From NCBI GenBank assembly GCA_017163975.1, contig JAFFSR010000347.1, forward strand, positions 10,483,501-10,547,500: 64,000 nt of DNA, written 5' to 3'. Below are positions 1 through 12,316 of this stretch, piece by piece. The position numbers were made by a program, and so were the translations under genes. Numbering within the stretch: position 1 is the stretch's first letter; every line of letters starts with the position of its first letter. The notes beneath the pieces are model-generated. The model worked only from the letters and a program-made list of their open reading frames with translations, made no database searches and was not told the DNA's origin. This DNA is from Anastatus disparis (taxonomy: Eukaryota; Arthropoda; Insecta; Hymenoptera; Eupelmidae).

Positions 1-146
1 TTTTTTCTTATTATAAAGGATAGTGTTTAAATAAATAATGAAAAACGCTATTAGACAGAGACAGATAGTTCGGCCCCTTCTTAAAATGTAAATAAATTGT
101 CATGAATTCGATCGCGTAGTACAATGTATACATATATATATATGTA

Positions 147-580
147 CACTTGGCGGAAAGGATATTTTTCCGAATGCGTACCTCAAATGGCAGCGCTGCA
201 TATTTTACCACAGACATAAGAAAACTTCGAATTATGCATTGAGTTCTGCATCACGATTATTTTGTTTTTTCTTATAGGTTATTCATGCAAAATTTAAATG
301 ATAACAACTTAAATTTCATTGCTTATATAATTTAAATTCACAATATTAGATTCTATATGATTATTGAAGAAAGAAATAAAAATTTTATTTAATAAAATTA
401 TAATTCGGATTATGAAAAAAGAAAGTAATATTGTTTGTTTACTAAAATTATGTCATTAAGTAAATAGTAACGATGATGCGAAATTTGCTCTATAATTTGA
501 AATTGTCTTATGCCTGTGGTAAAATATGCGATGTTGCCATTTGAGGTGCACATTCGGAAAAATATCCTTTCCGCCAAGTG
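147..580. mobile_element. TA-flanked fold-back element (MITE-like)
   Basis: Two 74-bp inverted arms (147-220 and 507-580) begin with CACTTGGCGGAAAGG and are nearly identical. The 286 bp between them is AT-rich. A TA dinucleotide lies directly outside each end (145-146, 581-582), as expected for Tc1/mariner-type target duplication. No transposase is present, so this is non-autonomous. The superfamily is inferred from the TA only. Confidence 0.75.
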
Positions 581-582
581 TA

Positions 583-1117
583 TGTATCATGGCGTCTGTG
601 ACCGGTTTCTGCTTTTAGGTTAAGTTTGCTTATTTTTATTTTAATATTTTGATAATAATATAATAAAATTTAAAGAAATAATTTAAAAGTAGCAGAAAAA
701 GAATAGTTTATCATAAAACAATTTCAAATAAAATAATATATATTTATACATAATATTATTAATTTTATTTTGTTATAAGAATTTAAAACTTTCGAAATTT
801 GCGCACTTTTTTTGTCGCTGTCGAGTGATGCGAAAAACATGGCTTCTTTTGATCTGGTCGCAAAGACGTTTATTAACTTTAACGTGTAATATCTTAATAT
901 TTACCACGGCAATAGGTAATTTACTAGATATCATTTGAAAGAGGAAACTTTCTTTTAGACATTTGTTCATCTGTCTGTTTTTCAGAAAATCACTCCCAGC
1001 TTTGCAAATACTCAATTTTGATATATTTTATTCACAGTCCTATAAGAGTCTGTACAAAAAAGTTCAAACTTTCAGTTCTGATTCTATTAAATTTTGCACG
1101 GCAAGCCCATAAATTAA
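583..1117. other. AT-rich stretch without a supported gene
   Basis: I see no gene here. A minus-strand open frame of 80 codons (773-1015) has no recognisable motif and is probably chance. No sequence resembling the LTR at 6905-7210 occurs, so the 5' LTR of the neighbouring retrotransposon is absent. Confidence 0.6.
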
Positions 1118-2422
1118 GCATACGATCGGATTCAGGACATTTTAAATAATAAAAAAATTTATTGTGTAGTCTTAGAATTTTCATGCAAGAACCTCCTTAA
1201 AGAAAGGGCTCTTGAACTTAACGAGATTTCAGCAAAAATGCATGAACTTATGATTGAAAACAAAGAAACCGAGGATGATATTGTCAAAGAACTCGCTGCA
1301 GGAGAAGAATACTCAACGAGATATCATCATGCTAAAATAAAATTATCTCGATTGACCGAAAAGGCAGCACCGATTGCACAGGCTACATTGCCGCCTAATT
1401 TTTTGCAAAATATAACAGACCGACAAGAAAACGCTTGTGGTATGAAACTTCCTAAAATTGAATTAAGGAAATTTTCAGGTGAGATTAAAGATTGGCTTGC
1501 ATTTTGGAGTACGTTTCAGAAAATACATAATGACGCGAAACTTACAAACGAAGATAAATTTTATTATTTACTTCAGTCTATGGTCGAAAATTCGCGTGCA
1601 CAAGATGTTGTAAATAGTTTTCCTCCAACTGCAGAAAATTATACAAAAGCCATAGAAAGCCTGAAAAATCGTTTTGGGAAAAATGATTTATTAATTGAAT
1701 ATTATGTACGAGAGCTTCTAAAATTAGTTTTGAGTAAAAATGAGACACAAGCGCCATTGTTCGCCATTTACGATAAGTTGGAAACGCATTTGCGCGCGCT
1801 TGAATCTTTAGGCGTAACGACAGATATGTGCGCCGCCATGCTTCTACCGCTCGTGGAATCTTCGCTTCCCGAAGAAGTGCTACGCGCATGGCAAAGAGCA
1901 AGAACTCACACAGCACAAACGAATTCGAGGCTAGAGCAAAACGCGATCGCTGATACCGCGAAAAGCCGTTTGGCATCGTTAACAGAATTTCTCGGAAGAG
2001 AAGTAGAAAGCGAGGAACGAATAAAAATGGCGGTTAACTGTTTTGAATCTAGCGACGCACAAACGTCTAAAGACAAAACTAAAAAGAAAGACAAAACGAG
2101 GTATGAGCAAAGTCGTGACGTAGCAACGGCAGCCGGACTATTTACAATTAATGAAAGCAAGAATGTTAAATGTCTGTTCTGCAATGAAAATCATGAAAGC
2201 GCGGCTTGCGATAAAGCTAGAAAAATACCTCTAGATGGACGTCAAAAAATTATTAAAGACAAAAATGCTTGTTTTAAATGCTTGAAAACAGGGCATAGTT
2301 TTAAACGTTGTCATAGTAAACCAAAACGCGCTTGGTGCGGAAAAAGTCACTGTTTACTTGTCTGTCGAAATTTTATTGATGAAAAGAAGCCTAAAAATAT
2401 AGAAAATAACAATATAATATAA
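1118..2422 (+). pseudogene. gag: Pao/BEL gag (capsid/nucleocapsid), N-terminally truncated
   Basis: The frame is open from 1118 with the first ATG at 1238, giving 394 residues; both starts are probably artefacts of 5' truncation. Residues 1-50 are a charged, coiled-coil-like segment. Residues ~70-230 match the DUF1759 capsid-like region of Pao/BEL gag, including the LPKIELRKFSG and DWLAFW motifs. Two CX2CX4HX4C zinc knuckles start at residues 312 (CLFC) and 345 (CFKC), followed by a degenerate third Cys/His cluster. Zinc knuckles bind the element's RNA during particle assembly. Translation ends at tandem TAA TAA in a short ATA-rich tract, while the same frame continues into pol. The stop therefore looks like decay of a single gag-pol frame rather than a normal boundary. 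Confidence 0.9.
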
Positions 2423-4177
2423 TAATCGCACGAAACAGAATTTACAGAAGAAAACCACGTAAACAGTAACCTCGCACTAAAATCAAAAATATTTTTACCT
2501 GTATTAAAAGTTATTTTACGCGGCTCAAAAAAGGAGAAAAAGGTGCGCGCTGTGATAGACACATGTTCACATAGATCTTATATTTTAAGTAAAGTCGCGA
2601 GCGAGGTTGGTTTCGAAAGTATCGGGCAACAAAGTATGGTACATCTGTTATTCGGAGGAACAAAAACGAAGCCACGAAATTACGAAGCGTGCAGAATTCG
2701 AGTAAGCAGTCTTGATAAAAAGTATACCTGCAGTTTCGCTGTATTTCAAGAAGATATTATTTGTTCTGATATACCTCCTCAAGGACACGGACCCTGGGCC
2801 AATGAGCTTAAAGAAAAAGGAGTTGATCTAACAGATTTTAGTCACGATAAAGAAGAAATCACCTTGTTATTGGGAGCCGACGTTGCCGGCAAACTTTTTA
2901 CAGGTAACCTACAACATCTTGAGTGCGGCATGACAGCGTTAGAAACGAAACTTGGTTGGACGCTTCTTGGGAAAAATTCAAGCTGCACTGATGAATTTGA
3001 CGCAGCACTTATGGTCGTTTCTATGTTTACTCAAGATGCGTATATTTCACAGTTATGGAGGCTGGATACTCTTGGTATAACAGACCCTATTCAGAGCGTG
3101 AGTAAGGAAGCACATCAAAATGAGGTAAAAAAGCTTTTTTTAGAAACAACTATATTAAATAATGAAGGAAGATATCAAGTTTTGTTACCATGGAAAGAAA
3201 ATCATCCTTCTCTTCAGGATAATAAGTTAATTGCTGAAAAAAGACTTGATGTGTTAACTAAAAAATTAAATCAACAAAATTTGTTGAATGATTATAATGA
3301 TATTTTCAGTAATTGGTTACGAGAGGGTATAATTGAAAAGGTACCACTCAATGAGATTAATAATAAAGGTTTCTATCTTCCACATAGGCATGTTCTCAAA
3401 GAGGGAGGAACGACAAAAATACGCCCAGTCTTCGATGCTTCTGTCAAAGGTAAAGACTCGCCATCTCTCAATCAATGTTTGGAAGTCGGTCCTAACCTCA
3501 TCGAATTGATTGCCACCATGATTTTACGATTTCGAGAGAAGAAAATTGGCGTGACGTCAGACATAGAAAAAGCTTTTCTACAGATCAGCATTGATCCCTC
3601 AGACAGAGACGTTTTAAGGTTCCTGTGGAGGAATGAAAATGGAAATATTGAGGTATACAGACACTGTCGAGTAGTGTTTGGAGTAACCAGTAGCCCTTTT
3701 ATACTGCAAGGTGTTATTGAGATGCATTTGAATAAAGCGATGGAAGCTGAACCTTCATCAAGCAAACGTCTCTTATTGGAAAAATTAAAAAACTCCTTTT
3801 ATGTTGATGATAGTATCTCATGTGTTGATACAATTGATGACTTACATAACCTTCAAAATGTAGCAAGTTCTGTAATGAGTCAAGCCGAATTTAATTTAAG
3901 AGGATGGAAGTACACTGGGATGCCGTGCAATGATGAACCTACTACTGTTCTTGGACTTTTGTGGGATACAAACTGTGACACGTTATCTTTGACAGGTTTT
4001 CCTAAGAGCACAGTTACAGAAAAAGTTACCAAGAGATCTATTCTTTCACTGGCACAAAAGGTTTTCGATCCAATTGGTCTCATCAGTCGTGTTTCATTAA
4101 AGCCAAAAATCATTTTGCAGCGGTTATGGAGTGAAAAAATTGATTGGGATACTCAAGTTGACGATGAAAGTGCTATA
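2423..4177 (+). pseudogene. pol: Pao/BEL pol, first part: protease and reverse transcriptase
   Basis: This is the same frame as gag; it is open from 2543 and runs into the inserted fold-back at 4178. At the start is a DUF1758-like aspartic protease with the active-site triad D-T-C at residues 6-8 counted from 2543, where D-T/S-G is usual. The reverse transcriptase follows: the first catalytic Asp is in TSDIEKAF (residue 340) and the YVDD box is at residues 420-423. The Peptidase_A17-type region begins after that. The frame finally stops at 4255 inside the fold-back, so the last ~26 codons are not retrotransposon sequence. The protein would copy element RNA into DNA in the cytoplasm. The missing Gly in the protease triad and the insertion argue against function. 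Confidence 0.9.
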
Positions 4178-4550
4178 GGCGAGAGGGACACCCCCAAAAA
4201 AGCGTTTAGTTTTCTTAGTTTTCGAGTAAGTGACTGTTACCGTCCTACAAGCTAATTTTTTTTTTAATGAAAGCTTCTGACCTATAGATTACGAATACAA
4301 ACTTTTTTTTTAGTTCCGAGTCCGGGAACATCAAGAAAATGGCGGTTACTTACAGTGCGTATAAAATTTTTACCTATTAAACCGCCATTTTCGCCATTTT
4401 CTTTATGTTCCCAGACTCGGAATTAAAAAAAAAGTTTGTATTCGTAATCTATAGGTCAGAAGCTTTCATTAAAAAAAAAAATTAGCTTGTAGGACGGTAG
4501 CGGTCACCTTCTCGAAAACTAAGCGCTTTTTTGGGGGCGTCCCTCTCGCC
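4178..4550. mobile_element. TA-flanked fold-back inserted in pol
   Basis: The element is 373 bp with ends GGCGAGAGGGAC and inverted arms of ~170 bp each (4178-4350 and 4380-4550). TA lies immediately outside both ends (4176-4177 and 4551-4552). It interrupts the retrotransposon coding frame, and coding similarity resumes in a compatible frame beyond it. This is a recent-looking non-autonomous insertion of Tc1/mariner type (inference from the TA). Confidence 0.85.
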
Positions 4551-6858
4551 TACTAAGGAATTCAAGGATTGGCATGCACAATTAAATTTATTATCATTTC
4601 TTAAAGTTCCTCGTTGGATTTTTAAAAATAAAGACAATGGAAATAATTTATCGTTTCATATTTTTACAGATGCTAGTAAGGATGCATACGCTGCCGTTGT
4701 TTTTATACGAGTTGAATTAAAAAATGGAGTAGAAGTGCATCTCGTTGAAGCCAAATCAAGGGTAGCTCCACGAACAAATAAGACTATACCTCGCTTGGAA
4801 TTACTTGCTGCTTCCATGGGAGCAAGATTGATGCACTCGATCGATAAGTCGATAAATTATAAGCATGTAAATAGAAAATTTTGGACTGATTCCACTACAG
4901 TTTTAAGTTGGGTCCGAGATGAAAAACAATGGGCTACATTTGTTTGGAACAGAGTCCAGGAAATAAGAAGGTTATCGAATCCTGACTCTTGGAGCTACGT
5001 ACCAGGAACCAAAAACCCTGCAGATTTACCCTTACGTGGTTGTGATGCTAAGAAACTCCTCGAGTCACGATGGTGGGAGGGACCAGAATGGCTAAGATCA
5101 CCTCCTGAAAAATGGCCCAAGGAAGAAGGCACCATTGATGAGAGCTCTGTCAATTTGGAGCTAAGAAAAACTCCGATTGTAAATAAATGCTCTTCAAACG
5201 TAGAAAAAGATGTAATTTTAAGCAACTTGACTAAAACTTATAGAAATCAAGATACGGTTTGGCATTTAGAACGCTCCTCTTCGTATACAAAGGCACTTCG
5301 CACGATAGGATGGATTATACGTTTTGTTTCTAAATGTAGGAAACAAAGTTCTGAAACAAGTGCCGATCTGAGCACGGAGGAAATCGTTGCAGCCGAAATT
5401 TCTATTTGTAAATTAGCACAAAAAGAATCATTCGAAGGAGAGAAAGACTCTCGTTTACAAACGTTGAATCTATATACAGATAAAAATGGACTTCTTCGTA
5501 CGAAGACTTTAATTAGTAATAGAGAAGATGAATTTGGATTTAGGCATCCGATTATACTAGATCCAAAACATAAATTGACAAAAATGATTATCGATTACAC
5601 ACATGAAACGCTCAAGCATGCAAGTGTAAGTATTGTTATGAGCAATCTAAGAGAAAAATTCTGGATATTGCAGTGTCGGCGCACAGTTAGTTCAATTTTA
5701 AATAAATGTGTTGTTTGTCGTCGATACTCTGCTAAGACTTTTGATGCTCCTCCAGCAGTTTTGCCATATAACAGAGTTCGAGATGCTGCTGCTTTCGATA
5801 TTTCAGGCATTGATTACGCAGGACCGCTCTTCCTCAAGGATAGTCGTAAAGCTTATATATGTCTTTTTACGTGTGCAATTTACCGAGCAATCCACTTGGA
5901 ACTTGTTACATCACTGTCTACTGAGGAATTTTTAGAGGCTCTCCGTAGATTTATTGCTCGTCGAGGAAGGCCATCCATCATTTACACTGACAATGGCAAG
6001 AATTTCGTAGGAACAGCAAATCTACTGAGGGACATCAATTGGAATCAAATATGTAAGAATTCAACACTGAGTGAAATTCGTTGGATTTTCAACCCACCTT
6101 CGGCTCCATGGTGGGGAGGATGGTGGGAGCGGCTTATTCGACTTCTCAAGGATCTTTTAAAGAGATCATTAAGAAAAGCCTCGTTAAAATATGAGGAAAT
6201 AAACACGATACTTTGTGATTGTGAATCGATTGTAAATTCAAGGCCTCTCACATATTTATCAGATAATCCTAATGACGCTGCAGCAATCACACCAGCTATG
6301 TTTTTAAGAGACATACCAGAAAATGGTGTACCAGATGTAGATCAAATTACGAAGACCGAGTTCTCCAAAAGATTACGTTATAGACAGAGACTTCGTGAAG
6401 AAATTCGTAAACGTTTTCGCAGTGAGTACTTAGGACAGTTAGCCTATAAGAAAAAGATTAAACATACTGAATCATCTATACAAGTTGGAGATGTCGTATT
6501 GATCAGTAATGATTTGAAAAAACGCCTGGATTGGCCCTTAGGTCGTGTTCGTGAGGTCTTCCCTGGAAACGATGGCGAAATTCGCGTAGTAAAACTTAAA
6601 ACTGCCACTGGAGAATTAATTCGGCCTATACAACGCTTGATTCCTTTAGAAGTTCAAGCCTCAGATCAACCGTTAGTAGAATACTCACAGCAAGTTGAAA
6701 AAACAACGAAATCTAAGCAAGACCAAAGTTCTACTGTCATCGAAAATGATTCCTTAAACAAATCTCAAGAAAAGGATCAAACACCTACAACAGAAGAAAA
6801 CATCAAAACTAGATGCGGTCGAGTTGTAAATAAACCTAAGCGATATGTTTCTGATTGA
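4551..6858 (+). pseudogene. pol: Pao/BEL pol, second part: RNase H, integrase, DUF5641
   Basis: The open frame starts at 4531, seven codons inside the fold-back, and is uninterrupted to 6858. RNase H-like acidic residues occur at TDAS (D47), in PRLELLAA and in TDST. The H2C2 integrase zinc finger has HETLKH at residue 358 and CVVC at 393. The integrase core triad is complete: D428 (IDYAGP), D487 (YTDNG) and E533 (WWERL). A DUF5641-like C-terminal domain (VGDVVLI, PLGRV) follows, then a low-complexity Lys/Gln tail. This part would remove template RNA and insert the cDNA into chromosomes. It is better preserved than the upstream half and lacks only its N-terminal continuity. Confidence 0.92.
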
Positions 6859-6892
6859 TTGAGTTGCATATTGCTTCAAAGATATTCAACTC

Positions 6893-6904
6893 AAGGTGGG
6901 AGAA
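6893..6904 (+). promoter_or_regulatory. Polypurine tract
   Basis: AAGGTGGGAGAA abuts the 3' LTR. This is the expected plus-strand priming site of an LTR retrotransposon. Confidence 0.8.
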
Positions 6905-7210
6905 TGATGCAAATTCAAATAAGAGCGCGCTTTCTATTATTACGATATATCGTTTCTCAAGAAAGATAGATGGCGCTTCTCAAAAAGCAGCAACGATCGG
7001 GAATACTCGCGGTCACCGCGTCAGATTAGAAGGAAGCTCTCGCACGTACGCATCGGTCTAAGAAAAATCATCCCTTTTATAAACGTTTCTTTGTATATAA
7101 CCTTGTTAATAAGACTCTTTTTATAATTTGTTTATTACCTAAGAATAAATAGTCTGTGAAATTAAATCGTGTTTATTTATTTGTGGTATTAGACTTTAAT
7201 GGTTTCAACA
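6905..7210 (+). repeat. 3' LTR of the Pao/BEL element
   Basis: The boundaries are TGATGCAAATTC at the start, right after the polypurine tract, and TTTCAACA at the end, giving TG...CA and 306 bp. AATAAA occurs near 7143. No second copy exists in the window, so the right boundary rests on the CA dinucleotide and could be off by a few bases. Confidence 0.7.
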
Positions 7211-7699
7211 GTGATGATGAAAATGAGAATATAAAATTTCAAGTGTGTAAGATTATTCTTTGTTTATCCAATGTGAAAAGTTGATATGAAAAGTGAAACT
7301 TGTTCGTGTACACATAAAATTTCATTTCTAGCATAAGTTAATCAATTTTATGAATTAGTAATAAAATTTAATTTAATTTATAACTGAAAAGTTGAATAAA
7401 TGTTAAATTAAAAAGATTTGTGAATAAAATCATAAATGAGTTCAGAATAGTTCATATTTTTATGTTTCGTCTAAAACTTGAAATATTTTTGAATTTAGTT
7501 AAAAATAAATTGAATTGTGATCAATGTAGTTTCGTTCTTTGAAATAATTTTAAAGTGCTTTAGACTACAATTTTTTTTAAATAAGATTTTTTTCTAAAAT
7601 ATATTTAATTTAAAATATTGTTCTACATATATTATTTGTTTTATTATATCATATTTATACGTCAATACATGTTTACTTATATTAGGATTTACGTATAAT
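7211..7699. other. AT-rich spacer
   Basis: No gene or repeat structure is seen. Confidence 0.6.
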
Positions 7700-7905
7700 T
7701 ATAAAGACGCATTTACATTTTAAGGGCAGTCGCTGTGGGTACATACTCAAAACCACCAACGTTTGACTTATATAGTAAGTGTGGTATCACCTCACCACTT
7801 AGGGACAAAACGTCCATTCAACGCGTATCCCCCTGTAGGCGTAACTGCGAATCGAAGGTGACGGACTTGTATGATATCTGTCGGTAGTTCAATTCCCGAC
7901 TAAAC
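7700..7905. repeat. Solitary copy of the middle unit of the GGAATATT element
   Basis: The stretch contains TTTGACTTATATAGTAAGT, CCACTTAGGGACAAAA and GCGTATCCCCCTGTAGGC. These recur in the same order at ~36,800-36,960 and ~63,000-63,130, where they sit between GGAATATT-type arrays. Here no array is directly attached, so it is a diverged fragment. Confidence 0.55.
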
Positions 7906-8132
7906 ATAATTTTTTTTTTTTTATAAATTATGTTGCACATGCATATATTTCACTATTTTTTTAAATTTAAATATTTTTTATGTATACAGATGAATGTATA
8001 TGTACATGTACCTACGTATTATTCACACACAAATATTTTCATGCTATGTAAAGTCGGAAAATTCATTTTATATAGATTTTAAAATAAATTTATTTATAAA
8101 ACTTAAATAAATAATACAATACTCTTTCTTAA

Positions 8133-8516
8133 GAGCAGGCCGAATTCGCTGTCCTTGTCTAATTGGCATTTTTGTTATTTACTCAAGTTTTAATCGGTGT
8201 ATCTTCAAATTAAAGGTCGAGTGCAATAGATATTATTATTATGAACATCTATGCACAAGAAAAAAAATATCTACCGGTTTGTTTTTGAGAAAAGTAAGTA
8301 ACGCCAAAGTAAAAGTTTATGTTTATAATATTTTCGCGTTACTTACTTTTCTCAAAAACAAACCAATAGATATTTTTTTTCTTGTGCATGAATGTTCATA
8401 ATAATAATATCTATTGCGCTCGACCTTTAATTTGAAGATACACCGTTTATACTCGAGTAAATAACAAACAACTCAATTGTTACTCGGTCGGTATCAGGTT
8501 CTACTCCGGCCTACCG
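8133..8516. mobile_element. TTAA-flanked fold-back, diverged member
   Basis: TTAA lies outside both ends (8129-8132 and 8517-8520). The left end, GAGCAGGCCGAATTCGCTG, and the following TCCTTGTCTAAT resemble the termini at 39470. Long inner arms pair: AAACAAACC...TTTTCTCAAAAACA occurs on both sides of ~8,320. The right terminus is degenerate. piggyBac-type mobilisation is inferred from TTAA. Confidence 0.65.
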
Positions 8517-8699
8517 TTAAAACTTTATTCAATTAAAGACTTTTCTTTAAAAAAGCAACAAAATGTTTTGTGTTCTCATTTACTAGCTTAAATTAATATT
8601 AAAAGAAATTTTTTATGTAAAGTTATACAATTATAGAAACTTTTAATCATTTAATTTGTAATCTGTTTTATTTGTATTCATATAATAATCCCACACAGC

Positions 8700-11370
8700 A
8701 TGAAAGAATTTCGAAATAATTTCATGAAATATTACAAGTAATAATACGTTGAAAAAATTTAAAAAGGACTTAAAAAGATAACCATATTCTTTTGAAAAGA
8801 ATTTATGAAATAATACACAGAAAGATTACAAAGTCTTTACAAAAATAATACCAAGAAGGAAATGAAAGTTAAAATATGAAATATTACACGAATCCTTTCT
8901 AAAAGGACTTTGAAATGACTTTTTGAAAGGAAACAAGAAATAACTCAGAAATCTTCCAAAGATTCTAGTCATGAAATAATTTAGAAAGATTTTCAAAATA
9001 ATCTAAGGTATTCTTTCAACGAATCATTTCAAGATACTTACAAAAAGCTTTTATGTAATAATTCCAAGCAAGGTTTTGGTAATATTTCAAGTAATCTTAC
9101 ATGAAATAATTTTAAAACCTTTTGAAATAATTCATGAAAGAACTTATCATGACGATAAAAGTTATTACATGAATCCTTACTGAAAGGACTTTGAGAGAAC
9201 TCTTGAAAGGAAACAAGAAATAACCGAAATCTTCCAGATTTGTCAGAAATAATTTAGAAAGATTTTTGAAATAATCTAGGTATTCTTCACGATCATTTCA
9301 ATACTTACAAAAGCTTTTATGTAATAATCCCGGTTTTGTAATATTTCAGTAATCTTACGAAATATTTTAAAACCTTTGAAATAATTCGGAATCACGATAA
9401 GTTATACTGAATCCTTACTGGACTTTACTCTGAAAACAGAAATAACAAAATCTTGTTTATAATATTTAGATTTTCAAAATAATCTAGGTATTCTTTCACT
9501 CTTTCGATACTTACAAAAGCTTTTATGTAATAATTCCAGGTTTTGGATATTTCATAATCTTACAATAATTTTAAAACCTTTGAAATAATTCATGAAAGAA
9601 CTATCTGACGATAAATTATTACAGATCCTACTGAAAGACTTTGAGAGAACTCGAAAGGAAACAAGAAATAACCAGAAATCTTCCAAAGATTGTAGTCATG
9701 AAATATTTAGAAAGATTTTTGAAATAATCTAAGGTATTCTTTCAACGAATCATTTCAAGATACTTACAAAAAGCTTTTATGTAATAATTCCAAGCAAGGT
9801 TTTGGTAATATTTCAAGTAATCTTACATGAAATAATTTTAAAACCTTTTTGAAATAATTCATGAAAGAACTTATCATGACGATAAAAGTTATTACATGAA
9901 TCCTTACTGAAAGGACTTTGAGAGAACTTCTTGAAAGGAAACAAGAAATAACTCAAAAATCTTCCAAAGATTGTAGTCATGAAATAATTTAGAAAGATTT
10001 TCGAAATAATCTAAGGTATTCTTTCAACGAATCATTTCAAGATACTTACAAAAAGTTTTTATGTAATAATTCCAAGCAAGGTTTTAGTAATATTTCAAGT
10101 AATCTTACATGAAATAATTTTAAAACCTTTTGAAATAATTCATGAAAGAACTTATCATGACGATAAAAGTTATTACATGAATCCTTACTGAAAGGACTTT
10201 GAGAGAACTTCTTGAAAGGAAACAAGAAATAACTTAGAAATCTTCCAACGATTAAAATCAGAAAATAATTTAGAAAGATTTTCGGAATGATCTAAGGTAT
10301 TCTTTCACCGAATCATTTTAAGATTCATTCAAAAAGCTTTTATGAAATAATTCATGTAATATTTTGGTAAAGTCTCAAGAAATCATACATGAAATAATTT
10401 TGAAATCTTTTTGAAATATTTCATGAAATAACTTATGATGAGAATAAAAGTTATTAAATAAATCCTTACTGAAAGGACTTTGAAAAGACTTCTTGAAAGG
10501 AAACAAGAAAGAACTCAGAAATCTTCTAACGATTAAAATCAGAAAATAATTTAGAAAGATTTTCGGAATGATCTAAGGTATTCTTCCACCGAATCATTTC
10601 AAGATTCATTCAAAAAGCTTTCATGAAATAATTCATGTAATATTTTGGTAAAGTCTCAAGAAATCATACATGAAATAATTTTGAAATCTTTTTGAAATAT
10701 TTCATGAAATAACTTATGATGAGAATAAAAGTTATTACATAAATCCTTACTGAAAGGACTTTGAAGAGACTTCTTGAAAGGAAACAAGAAAGAACTCAGA
10801 AATCTTCCAACGATTAAAATCAGAAAATAATTTAGAAAGATTTTCGGAATGATCTAAGGTATTCTTTCACCGAATCATTTCAAGATTCATTCAAAAAGCT
10901 TTCATGAAGTAATTCATGCAATATTTTGGTAAAGTCAAAAGAAATCTTACATGAAATAATTTTGAAATCTTTTTGAAATATTTCATGAAATAACTTATGA
11001 TGAGAATAAAAGTTATTAAATAAATCCTTACTGAAAGGACTTTGAAAAGACTTCTTGAAAGGAAACAAGAAAGAACTCAGAAATCTTCTAACGATTAAAA
11101 TCAGAAAATAATTTAGAAAGATTTTCGGAATGATCTAAGGTATTCTTCCACCGAATCATTTCAAGATTCATTCAAAAAGCTTTCATGAAATAATTCATGC
11201 AATATTTTGGTAAAGTCTCAAGAAATCTTACATGAAATAATTTTGAAATCTTTTTGAAATATTTCATGAAATAACTTATGATAAGAATAGAAGTTATTAC
11301 ATGAATCCTTACTGAAAGGACTTTGAAAGGACTTTATGAAAGAAAACGTGAAAGATAACAGAATCATTTA
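8700..11370 (+). repeat. ~281-bp satellite array
   Basis: Units are anchored on CTGAAAGGACTTTG near 9180, 9905, 10187, 10467, 10749, 11028 and 11310, with spacing 280-282 bp in the clean part. Each unit is itself built of ~20-bp pieces such as TTTCATGAAATAATTT. Copies between ~9,190 and 9,660 are shortened by many small deletions. Confidence 0.85.
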
Positions 11371-11389
11371 GAAATATTTTCGGGATTAG

Positions 11390-11612
11390 TTTATAATTTA
11401 TCCGCTTGATGGCGGTATCTCTTACTCTCGCAAGCGGTAAGAGTGCTTCCCGTTTCATATATAAGGAAAATAAGAATCTTAAATGGAAACTATAAATTGT
11501 TATGCGTGCGATGTCTGTGTTATGATAACTTCGATTTTAACCGCTGTAAAACTATTCGTAATCCTATGAATAATTATATCATCATATATCCGTTATATAT
11601 ATATATATGTGT

Positions 11613-11650
<38 letters not shown>

Positions 11651-11690
11651 TGATTCTAAATTGATTTTTAAATAATACAGGAAAGAATAA
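11390..11690. other. Interruption with (TG)n microsatellite
   Basis: Non-satellite sequence splits the two arrays. It ends in (AT)n followed by (TG)n at ~11,597-11,650. No gene is supported. Confidence 0.6.
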
Positions 11691-11744
11691 AATTTCTAGA
11701 ACTTTACACGTCTCTCAACTAAAGATAGATGAAAAGATTAATGC

Positions 11745-12316
11745 ATTATTACTAAAAGAATTCATGGATCCTTACAGAATTCTTTCATTGAAAGGATTCT
11801 GTAATAATTCTATGTCCGAGGTATATTTCTTTCAGAAATAATACAATGAAATATTTTTAAAATATTTTATATCATTCTTACAGAATACTTTCAATGAAAG
11901 ATGTATGAAAAGATTTAAGAATTATTACCAAAAGAATTCATGGATCCTTACAGAATTCTTTTATTGAAAGGATTCTGTAATAATTCTATGTCCGAGGTAT
12001 ATTCCTTTTAGAAATAATACAATGAAATATTTTAAAAATATTTCATATTATTCTTACAGAATCCTTTCAATGGAAGATGTATGAAAAGATTTACGAATTA
12101 TTACCAAAAGAATTCATGGATCCTTACAGAATTCTTCCATTGAAAGGATTTTGAAATGACTTGTGAATTCTTTATGAAATATTTTTATGTATTATTTTTA
12201 AAAGAATAATACCTTGGACATAGAATTATTTCAGAATCCTTTCAGTGAAATATTTCTGAAAGATTGTAGTCCTTTTATGAATCCTTTCAGAATCCTTTCA
12301 AAGTCCTTTCATGCTG
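11745..12316 (+). repeat. ~176-bp satellite array, ~3 units
   Basis: The unit contains AAAAGAATTCATGGATCC, CTTACAGAATTCTTTC and CTATGTCCGAGGTATATT. It repeats from ~11,745, ~11,925 and ~12,100, the last unit diverging. Confidence 0.75.

Larger units (their letters stand above)
1118..7210 (+). mobile_element. Pao/BEL LTR retrotransposon, 5'-truncated and broken
   Basis: A gag-pol unit in one strand and order (gag, aspartic protease, reverse transcriptase, RNase H, integrase, 3' LTR) identifies a Pao/BEL element. Four breaks are visible. The 5' LTR and leader are missing. The far N-terminus of gag is replaced by unrelated AT-rich sequence. Two adjacent TAA codons separate gag from pol. A 373-bp fold-back is inserted in pol. 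The copy therefore cannot be autonomous. Domain motifs are seen directly; the family assignment rests on the DUF1759/DUF1758/Peptidase_A17/DUF5641 arrangement known for Pao/BEL. Confidence 0.92.

Noticed and set aside
1..1237. A 5' LTR for the Pao element
   Set aside because: Nothing resembling 6905-7210 occurs upstream in the window.
7840..7905. GGTAGTTCAATTCCCGAC as a tRNA/SINE B box
   Set aside because: No matching A box at the right distance, no cloverleaf, and the motif is absent from the two related units at 36.8 and 63.0 kb.
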